Part shown: piece after piece, positions 25,053-34,666 of the stretch
How the letters are laid out: every line of letters starts with the position of its first letter
How positions within the stretch are numbered: position 1 is the first letter of the stretch
DNA from: Turbatrix aceti
Taxonomy: Eukaryota > Nematoda > Chromadorea > Rhabditida > Panagrolaimidae
Direction of reading: 5' to 3'
Length of the DNA: 64,000 nucleotides
NCBI GenBank assembly: GCA_963969345.1
Contig: OZ017767.1
Coordinates: 6,724,739 to 6,788,738 of the forward strand
Notes under the pieces: generated by a model
Told to the model about the DNA's origin: nothing
Seen by the model: the letters and a program-made list of their open reading frames with translations, nothing else
Databases searched by the model: none
Position numbers and translations under genes: made by a program

Positions 25053-25391
25053 TTAATTTATGTTTGCAAGAACAATGAAAAATTGCAATGAAAAAAAAAA
25101 CAAATACATAAAAATTTTATGGACACCAAACGGCAAACAGATGCGTGATCCAGAAGTTGTTGGAACAATTTTTTTACGTCCATGATCGCCATATCGACAA
25201 TTTTTTGGCCGAAGCGCATTTTTGAAAGCCACGAGATGAGATCGACGCCAGAGATCTTCATCATTTGTGTAATGATCGAGAGGAGCCCAGGTCGGGTGAA
25301 TGTCTTGAAGCTTGTCGGAATCGTATGTATTTTTGTCTTTGTAGTCGTCGTCGAAGTTGTTTGCTATTGGCTGTCGCCGACATTTTTTCAA
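25053..25391 (-). CDS. Weak candidate ORF, unrecognised
   Basis: A 112-codon frame with fairly protein-like composition in its first 85 residues (DIHPTWAPLDHYTNDEDLW, VAFKNALRPKN). A second minus frame over the same bases (from 25264) is also protein-like, so I cannot say which, if either, is translated. No domain recognised. Confidence 0.2.
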   Translation of the reverse strand: MKKCRRQPIANNFDDDYKDKNTYDSDKLQDIHPTWAPLDHYTNDEDLWRRSHLVAFKNALRPKNCRYGDHGRKKIVPTTSGSRICLPFGVHKIFMYLFFFSLQFFIVLANIN

Positions 25392-26859
25392 CTTTCCCTC
25401 CCGACATGACCTGCGCTATTGTTTTATCTTTTGTTCATTTTCTTTTTCTTTTTTAAACCTGCCGACAGCCCCGGAAATAATCTATCTGTAACGCAGTGTG
25501 TGTGTGACGCGAAGAACTCGGTCTGACGCCGTCCCAGCAGGGCAGGGGCTCTTGAGGAGAAAGAACTCTGAAAATAGTGTGTCAAGTATACTTATATTAC
25601 GCCCGATGCCCGATATTGCTCTTTCAGGGAGGCCGGAGGCGGATAGGGGTCAATTGTATCCCCTGGCGACGGACGCGCGGATAGGATAGGATATTCGGGG
25701 GGGGGGGGGGTGAGTGGAGTAGTCATACGAAAACGAAAAGTGGCGGTGTGGTGGTTCTCTCGCGCCCCCCACCCGGACCTTTATCTGCGCTGAGTGCCTC
25801 CTGGCTTGTCCGCGTCCGCGCCACTTGCGGACAGGACAGGACAGGACACCACCGGCGAGGCGACGACGACCAATGCATAATAGAATACAGTTCCAAACAG
25901 CCACCGGGTTGGTTTTTGCTACATTACGCGCAGTCAGTCAGTCACTGGTTACGACTGTTTGCAGAGCAGTCGGTTGTCGTCATCTACGATTACTCACCTG
26001 TCAGCCGCGCCGCGCCGGTCTTGCTCTTTTGTATTATTTACGAAAGCAACTTGTTCCGTTCCTTTCCTTTTACGGGCTCTCAAATTTGTACATATTTATG
26101 TAATTTATCTCAGTGTTTGTTGGGTCGAATTTTTTTCTGTAGTCTTGACGATAAAAATTTAACCACGCATTTATTTTTTGGCACTTGATTTGGAAAAAAT
26201 TGTTTTTATGTGCATTTTTTTGGCCAAAATTTTTTTTATGTTTAAAAAAAAAAATATTTATTCACTTTTCGGGCCGCACAACAGCAAAATAATTTTTTTA
26301 TAAAAACGATTTGTAACCCTGGACAACTGCCGGGAATTTTTGAACGCTGCCAAGTGCTTTTTTGTCCAAACAAAATTTAAAATAATGAGTTCAGCTGTTC
26401 CCAAAATGATGTTATCCCGGTCGAAAACACTGTTAAAAAACAAAAGTGTGCGTTGCCCTTTTTTTCCTTCCTGCTTCAGCTGCCGTAACCCAGTAATCCC
26501 CAGGGCTCCTGCCTGTCCTCTTGCGAGGTCACGTGCATGCCTCCTTCTCTTCTCCTGCGGCCGGCAGCGAGAATTGGTGCACTTTCTCGTTGACACCTGG
26601 GCTCTGGGCTGTTCCCGACTCCCGGGTCTCGGCTCCCGGGTGTTTTCACCCCCCCCTCTGCGTGCGGGCTGACTGGCTGCACAATTTGCTTGCTTGTTTG
26701 CATGTTTGTTTGTCTGTGCGCCCGCCTCGAGACAGGAAACAACGATGAATCAGGAGTTTCAGGAAAGGCATGATCAAAAAAGTCTTCGTCGGTGACTAAC
26801 CTAGCATGCAGAGGCAAAAAAAGTATTTGGGATACGTTATTCTGTAAGTATTTCGAGTC

Positions 26860-27554
26860 ATGTGTTGCGGTGGATTCCGCGGCTTGCCTTCTCACATCTT
26901 TCGTCCTCCACTCAGCATCGTTACTCTTCTTCGACTATGTTTACAGGTGAGCAAGGTGAAAAACGTAAAAACACACGTGATCGATTTTTTAAATTTTTTT
27001 CAAAATTTAAAAAAAAAATCTTGCAGGCCGCAATAGTCACAAATATCGTGCTGGCAATTAGCATCCACGAGTACGTAACGGATCCGGGCTACCACGGGTG
27101 GTACAACGTTCATATAATCTCGCTAGCCGTCATTCTGGGTCTCAATTCCTTATCTATCCTTTTTATTGTCGAAAAATTTTATTGGATGAAGACGGTAAGC
27201 GTAGCGACGTTGCACGCTTGAATATCGAAATTTTTTACACATACATACTTGCAGGAAGGAGCGCTGACCATAGGCTGTCTGGTGATGTGCATGCCCGCCC
27301 TCGCAGCAGCCAATCTCATTCCTTCGTATCCAAGCATCGAGAGACGACTCCAAATTGCAAAAGCACTGCTCCTGGCTCAGTTTTGCCTGCTTTTTGTCAA
27401 TTTTTACTGGGCAATTCAGAAAACGGCAAACAGCGTCAGCAATTTGTTTATTTTTAATTGGAGTAAGGGTCTTGACGAGTCTTCTGTCGAGTTGGCCGTT
27501 CTGAACTCCGATGATAAGCTGCTCGCCGCTCCGGATCAAGAAGACATCTCCTAG
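26860..27554 (+). CDS. Four-transmembrane protein, unrecognised
   Basis: Three exons: 26860-26946, 27027-27194 and 27255-27554, joined in phase 0 with consensus sites (GTGAGC, TTGCAG; GTAAGC, TTGCAG), giving 184 residues. The start MCCGGFRGLPSHIFRPPLS was chosen because the frame joins exon 2 without a stop and continues a hydrophobic segment. Predicted membrane spans at about 18-45, 57-80, 87-107 and 121-142; short ends; acidic C-terminal tail (SSVELAVLNSDDKLLAAPDQ). The layout resembles small tetraspan (MARVEL or claudin-like) proteins, but I see no diagnostic motif. The bZIP gene begins 349 bp downstream on the same strand, a spacing compatible with a nematode operon. Confidence 0.7.
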
Positions 27555-27902
27555 CGTTGCCTTGATCCTTGTTTTTGTCCTTCTTGTACATAAACATGTA
27601 AGTAAATAATCATGCAATTTGTGGAAGGGGAAATTTGTCCGACGAGACAGGTGAGGTGCAACAGGGGCGGGGCGCCACCGATAAGAAAACTGATAATTTT
27701 TTTTCTACAGACAATATCGAGATTGGAGGAGGGACGAACACGAAATTTCGAGATTGCGATGTTTTTTTTTCTCTTCGTTCTTACTATAAATTGCGATTGT
27801 ATTTACATGGAAATCACTGTATCTTTTCTGTTTCTGTATGCGCGTTAAAATTTTTTTACTGTCGTTTAAAAAAATAATTTTTATTTTTTTTTTGCAGTCA
27901 TC

Positions 27903-28409
27903 ATGAATCTCGCAATCCCCCATATCCAAATGTACGAAAAAGAACCAGAACTATCGCAGGTTGGATTGCCTTCGGTATCCTCGATATCATCGACATGCTC
28001 GACTCCGAGCGAATTTTCGTACACGTCCAACGACTCTGGACCCCTCGATCTGACAAAACGAAAATCATCACGCGGCCGAAAACGAATTTACGACGACGAA
28101 GAACGGAAGCAGCGCAAAAATAGATCCTCAAAAGAATCCCGACAACGACGTGCGAAGCGTGCCCAGGAAATTGAAAGGGAAACTAATTTTTATAGCACAA
28201 AAATCATGGAAAAGAATAAGGAACGCGATGATTTGAGATACAAAATTCGAAGATTCTGTGAAAGCTTTTGCGTGGAATGCAGGCAGGAGATTGAAACTTT
28301 TAACACGAGGTACAGAGACGGAGAAAGTGTAATCAACTTCAGAATAACTGGTATTTGCGCCGATCAAAACTGCATAAAAAACTGCGGTCAGCTGAATTTG
28401 TCGTTGTGA
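27903..28409 (+). CDS. bZIP transcription factor
   Basis: One coding exon of 168 residues. A splice acceptor (TTTTGCAG, ending 27897) lies 5 nt before the ATG, so the mRNA leader is probably spliced or trans-spliced. The N-terminal 60 residues are Ser/Thr-rich and include GPLDLTKRK, which matches the PxDLS/T motif known to bind CtBP corepressors. The basic region is at about 64-87 (RKQRKNRSSKESRQRRAKRA), followed by a coiled coil at about 88-120. Cysteines cluster in the C-terminal third. Spacing resembles the PAR/CES-2/E4BP4 group, but the residue aligning with the invariant basic-region Asn appears to be Lys. A polyadenylation signal AATAAA is at 28502-28507. Confidence 0.8.
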   Translation: MNLAIPHIQMYEKEPELSQVGLPSVSSISSTCSTPSEFSYTSNDSGPLDLTKRKSSRGRKRIYDDEERKQRKNRSSKESRQRRAKRAQEIERETNFYSTKIMEKNKERDDLRYKIRRFCESFCVECRQEIETFNTRYRDGESVINFRITGICADQNCIKNCGQLNLSL

Positions 28410-28884
28410 AAATTGCGTTTTGTTGTTTTATCTATTTTTGAGATTTTCGGTTTAGTATCCGTTTTTCTGTAAAAAAAGCCTGTGACTTGATACTCAATTT
28501 CAATAAAAAAAATTAATTGCCCTGATTGCATGGGGTTTTCAATAATTTGGCAAGACAAATTGCCCTTTGTTGCGGGAAAACAAAGCTTCGGCGTTTTTTT
28601 AATAAATACGTCAAATAAAAATTAACGCAGCAGTTAATTAAAAACCTCTGAAAATAAACCAAAGAATTCCATTTTTTGCATCTACAGAATCTAGAGCAGA
28701 GAAGTTTCCGTTTTTCAGCATCTGCGGAACCGAAGAATATGGAATGTGTGCAAGCGAATGTGCTACGTTCTGTTCAATGTTTTAGAAACCGTGACACTGG
28801 TAACCCGTCTCCCGTCTGTAAAAATTAAGCTGCCGACGATTCTTCGACAAAACCAATACGGAAAATTGTATTATAAATTACGAA

Positions 28885-29788
28885 ATGACTGAAAGTGTCG
28901 TTATCACTGCGACTCACAGGTGCTATGTCGAGCGTCTCGCAGACCTGATATGTCTGGCGCCTTTTGTCTACACAATCATTTTTTTGTTCAGTCCACATTT
29001 TCTCATTTTGGATAAGTCTTTTTACGATTTTTCCTTGCTAAATTTGATAAATCTTATTTTCTATTTTTTTCGTAAAATAACATCAATTGTAACACCGGTA
29101 TCAAAATGTTGCATGTCGTGTCACTTACACGAGCTACACGAAAAAAAATTCATGTAACGGAGTCAAAAACAAAGGAAAAACCATGTAAAGCAGTGAATTT
29201 CGTCGTGTAACTTACATGACATGCAACAACTTGACCGGTACTCTAATTTTATTCAGATTTTTAGTTCGTAAATTTAGCTTTGTTCGCGAACAAACACAAA
29301 CAAATAAAAAACAAAATTAAAGAATTAAAAAAATTAAAGACGAACACAAAAAGGAAAAGTTCGCCACTCATTCTTGTTGAACTCTATGTTTGTTTTTTTT
29401 TCAGTGCGGCAACGTTTACCAGAAAAACCACGCCATCGAATTCATACGCGAGTGCTACACCACCCGGATCAAGCCCAATGCGGTCATGTATATATGGAAT
29501 TGGAAAAGCAATTTATTTTTTTACTGTTTATTTTTTTTATCAACCGACAACAAGCACTCAAAATTTTTGAGCAAATGACGTGCATATATTTATTTTGGAC
29601 GCACGTCATTTGTCTGTCTAATTCGTAATGGTAACAGTTTTGATTTTTTTCGTTTTTTTTCAGCTTATTTGGAAACCCAAACAGATTATACGTGGATTCG
29701 CCGATCGACGCAAATGATAATGCGTTGTTTTTTTTTTATTTTTCAATTGTCAAAACACTCCGGTACCTCAGTCAGTGAGGAATTAAAT
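28885..29788 (+). CDS. Doubtful spliced gene, incomplete
   Basis: Three pieces on the plus strand look coding but I cannot join them all. An ATG frame at 28885 has a hydrophobic segment (LICLAPFVYTIIFLFS). An exon begins after a TTTTTTCAG acceptor at about 29404 (CGNVYQKNHAIEFIREC). Another follows the TTTTTCAG near 29663; joined in phase 2 from the donor at about 29488 it reads LFGNPNRLYVDSPIDAND and ends in a stop near 29788. No link between the first and second pieces was found. It may be a decayed gene; a hairpin repeat and a MITE fragment lie in the gap. Confidence 0.3.
29094..29239. repeat. 146-bp hairpin-forming inverted repeat
   Basis: Both ends are ACCGGT. The left arm (29094-29132) and right arm (about 29203-29239) are inverted copies with few mismatches, sharing GTTGCATGTC and TTACACGA. 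It looks like a small MITE or foldback element; no clear target duplication. Confidence 0.7.
29262..29345 (-). mobile_element. hAT-like MITE fragment
   Basis: A short piece containing GCTTTGTTCGCGAACAAACA and adjacent family-like sequence; both ends missing. Confidence 0.4.
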
Positions 29789-30106
29789 ATTTTTAAAGAA
29801 CTTTGACAAAAAAAAAGTTTTCAGAAACCCAGGAAGTTCAGACTTCCACGTGAATTAAGCCCTCGAGGGCAGTTGCTGCCGTGTTCGATGTTCCTGACTT
29901 AGATAGTTCAAAACAGAGGTTCTATCGATTTTGGATCGTCCAAAGTGTAAATTATCCATGCTAAGCCCCCGCGAAAACTTGTGTTTTAAATATCAGCGTA
30001 AAGTTTGACTTGTTTAACAATATTTACAAATGTAGGCGGAGTTTAAACTTGATTCAAAGTCACCAAGTTCGAGGATCAATTTTCACATTTATGGTTTTTC
30101 GGTGAA

Positions 30107-31368
30107 ATGAATATCGTCATGCCACGGCCCAAAGCGCTGTTCGGCGTCGTAGTCTTTGCTTTTGTCGCCAGTTTGTCCGTTTTTAGCGTCATCGACATCA
30201 CCAAGAGATCTGGTTCGGTTTTTTTGACGACCCTAAATTTTTTTTTTAATTTGAAATTTTCAGTTTCCTCCTCGGTTTTCGAAGTCATCCATTCCTGTGT
30301 AAAATCTCAGGTAGAAGAAGTATCCTCACTGCCAACAAATGCGTCTTTGCCAACAATTTTTCTCATCACCGCGACCTATCCCAGACCCGCGAGATTGGCA
30401 GACATGACCCGGCTCGCCAATACGCTTAAAAACGTTCCAAATCTGCTCTGGATCGTCATTGAAGATCAGAATGACACTATCGATGCTGTTCGAAGGTTGC
30501 TGGATCGCTCCGGGATTGCGTACGCTTATTTTGCAGCTGCCACGCCTCTGGATTTGCCTAGTAGGTTTCTTGGGTGCCAAAATGGCATTGTATGTAAATT
30601 TTTTTTCAGAAATCGGCAATCACCAAAAAAATAAGGGTTTCGAATTTATCAGAACACTGCCGTCGGCTTCTGGAGTTGTGTACATCGCAGACGACGACAA
30701 TTCTTACGATCTTCGCATTTTCGAGGATTACATGCGCAATGTTCAGACAGTGGGTGTCTGGGCTGTCGGTGAGTTTGTTGTTTGTTTGTGTCCCGATAAG
30801 GCTCCCGTCACTCACTGCCTGTAGTAGCTGTTTCTCATTCTGATTACGGCGAAGCGGATTAAAAAAAGTCCATGATCGCCCGAAGTGCTGAATTTATTTT
30901 TGTAGCACGGTCAAAAATGTATCAAAATTTTTCTACTGATCACAGGACCGTCAAAACATGCTAAAAAAAATTTTGGGCTAGCTTACATAATTTCCATTTA
31001 CTACATGTAAAAATAACTTTTTATCAGGTCTGGCAGGCATGGCCTACGTCGAAGCGCCGAAAGTCAACAAAAAAGGCGAAGTCGTTGGCTTCAACGTAAT
31101 TTTCGACCCAAAACGAAAGTTTGCCGTCGACATGGCGGGTTTCGCGTTCAACGTCAGGTACATCATTGAAAACAGAAATGCGTCTTTTCACAAGGATTGT
31201 CCTCGATTTTCGCCGGAAACGTGCTTTCTCGAACAAATCAACATCACTCACAAAGATCTGCAGCCCTTCGGCTACAACGATTATCCCCAGGAAATCCTAG
31301 TCTGGCACACCAGAACGGCTACCAGGAAATATCATGGAAGCGATCACGGATACTACATGGAGCATTGA
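30107..31368 (+). CDS. Beta-1,3-glucuronosyltransferase, GT43 family
   Basis: Four exons: 30107-30212, 30264-30560, 30610-30768 and 31028-31368, 300 residues with consistent phases. It is a type II Golgi enzyme that transfers glucuronic acid from UDP-GlcA to a terminal galactose. Seen: short cytosolic end and signal anchor (residues 10-29); IFLITATYPRPARLADMTRL; the Mn2+/donor-binding motif VVYIADDDNSY with its DDD; FAVDMAGFAFN; the catalytic Glu in ETCFLEQI; and the C-terminal ILVWHTRT signature shared by GlcAT-I/P/S. Intron 1 (51 bp) could be read through in frame, so its removal is inferred. The family includes SQV-8/GlcAT-I, which completes the glycosaminoglycan linker; I cannot tell GlcAT-I from GlcAT-P/S by eye. 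Confidence 0.92.
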
Positions 31369-32025
31369 TTTGAGTATATTTTTTTTTGCATATCAAATAT
31401 GTACTGTTTTGTATAGTCTTGTGAAAATGTAGCGGTGTAAAAGTTCACTGAACAGATCATGGGAAAAAGACCGCGGGATGGCACAGAAGCTGTCGAGGAC
31501 GACAGATTGTGATACAGTTGGCCGCATGAGAAAGCAGATAACGGACGGAGGGTGCTTTTACTGCGGCGTAATCTCTCGTCCCTCGGGGCGATCGATAGAT
31601 TCCTGCAGGACCCAAACTACAGTGTAAGTGCATGGGAATGAATGCATGATAACCGACTGATGTGATGATGCGAAATTGAAGCACAGTACGAGCAGGCAGG
31701 CAGGCAGGCACATACTTGTTCCTGAGTTGACACAGGATGAAGCTGGTCAACATCGGGCAGGCTGTGTTTTATCAGTTGTGTCGGACAAAAATTGACTAAA
31801 CATTGTGTTCAACTTTGCAGTCGTCGGAAAACTTTTGTGATGGGTACTTTTTTATTGGTGAAGAATTCGGTTTTTTTTTAAATTTTTATTTGCATGTATT
31901 TATTTTGATTAAAGAACTTTGTGCCGTAGGATACGGTGTGCTACTGAAATTCCACCCCGTGTGTCTGCAAAAATTTTTAGTTCCGGAAAGTTTTGAGTGC
32001 TTTTTTTGGGAGGAGGGGTTGCTAG

Positions 32026-32427
32026 CAGGGAAGGGCGAACGTTCGTGTTCGTTCGAGTTCGTTCGCGAACAAAGATAAATTTTCCGAACAGATAAAACAA
32101 ACAAAAATTTAGGTAAAATCAGTTAAATGGTGCCGAAATTGATGTTATGTTTCCAAAAATGGCAAATAGTGTCAATTGCATTCGGCAATAAAAAATGTAG
32201 AAAAACTGTCACCAAAAACGTGAAACCTCATACTTCCGAAGTTTACATTTTTATGCCCAGTTTGGACAAAATTTTGTATAAAATATGCTAAAAATCTGTT
32301 CGTTGTTTGTTGGCGTTTGTTAGCGACCACTGACAAAAATGTTCGCGTTCGTTCGATTTCTCGAACAAAACTAATAAAATGTTCGTGTTCGTTCGAGAAC
32401 AAAAAAACAGGTGTTCGCTCATCCCTG
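32026..32427 (+). mobile_element. hAT-like MITE, complete copy with 8-bp target duplication
   Basis: 402 bp. Left terminus CAGGGAAGGGCGAACGTTCG, right terminus (reverse complement) CAGGGATGAGCGAACACC, i.e. terminal inverted repeats. Flanked by GTTGCTAG (32018-32025) and GTTGATAG (32428-32435), a 7/8 match as expected for the 8-bp duplications of hAT transposons. The interior is rich in TTCGTTCGCGAACAA and has no coding capacity. Confidence 0.85.
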
Positions 32428-34144
32428 GTTGATAGGCATGATTTCTCGATTTCTCACTGATCAATGTCCAAGAAAAAGAAAAAAAATTCTGTAAAAAGCG
32501 AGAGATTCGGCTTGGCTCAAAAGTTCAACGATCGCGCGAACTTAAAAAAAAACAAAGTAGTTGTTCTAATTGTGTTGTTCTGCACTAAAAAGTGCCAAAA
32601 CATGCTTGCTTGCAAAACAACAACAAAAAAAGTGTTGACGATTGTTTTGCATGCCGCGTGCCCTTTGATGAGGGCGTCAAAGGTGTGCTGCAAAAAACAC
32701 ATTTGCGCACACATTTTCTGAGTTGATCTCTGCATCTTCTTTGCCCGTGATTAGTTATTGCAAATGGTGCATTGATTTTAGCAACAGTGACAACAATAGC
32801 GCGACTTTGACAATTCATAATATTCGAACAACCACCACCACGTATTGTTTTTGTTGCTGCATGCTTTTGGGGCCCCCGAGGAATTGGTCACATTGATTTT
32901 GCCGTCACTTGGATTTACACCCAGGGGTTTTGACTTGACTCGACTAAACTAAATTCGACTTAACTCAACTCGGCGTGTGTGTCCATGGCAACTTCCTTAC
33001 GTGGTATCTTCATTAGCTGCGCGGCGCGGTGCACGTCTTGGCGTGGCCCGCCTCGGCTCGCCTCGCCTTGCCTTAGGCAGCCTTTCCCCTCCCCTGGACC
33101 GTCCCAGGTGACATGCATTCCGGCGCGCGCCGTCAAGAGCAGTGCGCGACTCGCTGGAGCACCACTTGTGACGCCCGGGCGAGGGACGTGTCCTCCGGCG
33201 CTGCTACCTGTCGGAAACAAGTGCGCTCTGGTATCCCCTTCTTTTTTCATTGTCGCCTCCGACAAACCGCTTTGTTTGATTCCCAGGAACTCCAATTTCA
33301 AAAAATTCTTTCCTTTATTCCTTCCTTTTTTCCTCGCGTGCCGTTTTTTTTTGTTTGCATTTTTTAAAAATTATGTACTTTGAAAAAACTTGTTGGGTTT
33401 GTCAATGAGCGGTTTTTTATTTCACGGACTAGACACCGTCATGTTCAGACGTTCAGTACAAAAGCCAGGTGCTTATGTTTTTTTTTTGGGCGCGCCTCCG
33501 GTTTGCAATCACCTGGTCTACGAGGAACAAGACAAAGATCCATTTTCCCACAGACTAACCGGCTTCTTTTTTCCAGGGTGCAGGAAACAAACTCGAGTAT
33601 ACAAAAAAATTGTATTTATTCTCATTATTAGCACTTCCTGTTGTGACGCAGCCTCATTTTTGTTGTTTGTTTGCGCAAAGACCACCAGCAAGATTTTTTT
33701 GTTTCAAGATTTTTTTTCTTCTTTAGATTTTTTAAATCCACCTCTGTCAATCCACCTCTGCTTTGTTTTTCTGATTTATGTTTTATGAAAAAAATTGTGA
33801 TTTTAAAATTTTTTTCCGCGTCAGAAAAATCCAGTTTTTTTAAATTGAAAAATTTTTATCTACAATTTTTTTTCTTTTTTTTGTTCGAAACAGTCGCTAA
33901 CGTAAATGACAGTTTGACTTTTCGTTAACTAGTGAAAGCACCGAATACATACGTTTGAGTGCACGGAACATGCTGCCTCCGGGGGCCTAGCATTTTGTTA
34001 TTTTGTTTTCCATGAGGCGGCTTTGTTTTCCTAATGACGCAGGAAATTGCTCATAATTTCGGTTTCGTCGTTGAATTGTCTAGGCGTTGTTTGAAAACAA
34101 TTGAAAATGATCGAAAAAACAGTTATTGGTGGAAAAAGCAGCCG

Positions 34145-34187
34145 GTGTCCAACTATAGCCGACGTAAAATGGGCTATAGTTGGACAC
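34145..34187. repeat. Perfect 16-bp hairpin
   Basis: GTGTCCAACTATAGCC at 34145-34160 is repeated as its exact inverse at 34172-34187 with an 11-nt loop. It has no poly-T tail and is not next to a gene end; probably a MITE remnant or structured element. Confidence 0.75.
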
Positions 34188-34666
34188 ATTTTACTTTTTT
34201 TAGAAATTGTTATTTATTTACTTATGAACACGGGTATTTTTCCATTCAAAAGCACCTAAATGCTTTTTTACGATACGGTTAATGGGTTTTTCGGGCTTAT
34301 TCGGCGGGTTATAGCTTTGATTGCGTTTTTGGTATAAAAGTGTATGTACGTGTAAAATTAATACAATCCCATTTTCATTTCGTTCACTTCGGAGCTCGCA
34401 GCTTGCTTCTAAAGGACAGAGTTTCGTTCGTGGAGTCGAGAAAGTTTGAAAATGTTGTTATTTGAAGTTTTCACAACACAACAATTTTTTGAACAAATTT
34501 TGACGCGATAAACTAAAAAAATCCCGCGAAACAAAACTTTCTTTGCGAGACCATTTGAGCATGACATGTTTTTTTTGAAAAAGCGAGTAGTTTTTTTTAT
34601 AATACCTGGATTTTGCCTTCGTTTCCTGTTACCATCAACCACGTGTGCCACTTTCAGCCGGGTTCC

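Larger units (their letters stand above)
20732..26859. other. Large gene-poor interval
   Basis: No gene I can support firmly. Two weak candidates on the minus strand are listed separately (21678-21992 and 25053-25391). A GTC/ATC trinucleotide run lies at about 23284-23315 and a G homopolymer near 25698-25710. The remaining frames overlap on both strands and have simple composition. Confidence 0.4.
31369..34666. other. Intergenic with one complete MITE and a short hairpin
   Basis: No supported gene. It contains GGCA tandem units near 31693-31712, the 402-bp MITE at 32026, a GC-rich frame at 32979-33383 and the hairpin at 34145. A plus-strand frame at 33405-33788 starts protein-like but no exon structure could be confirmed. 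Confidence 0.4.

Noticed and set aside
33405..33788. Plus-strand frame starting MSGFLFHGLDTVMFRR
   Set aside because: Initially protein-like, but it runs into T-rich sequence and no consistent exon boundary was found.
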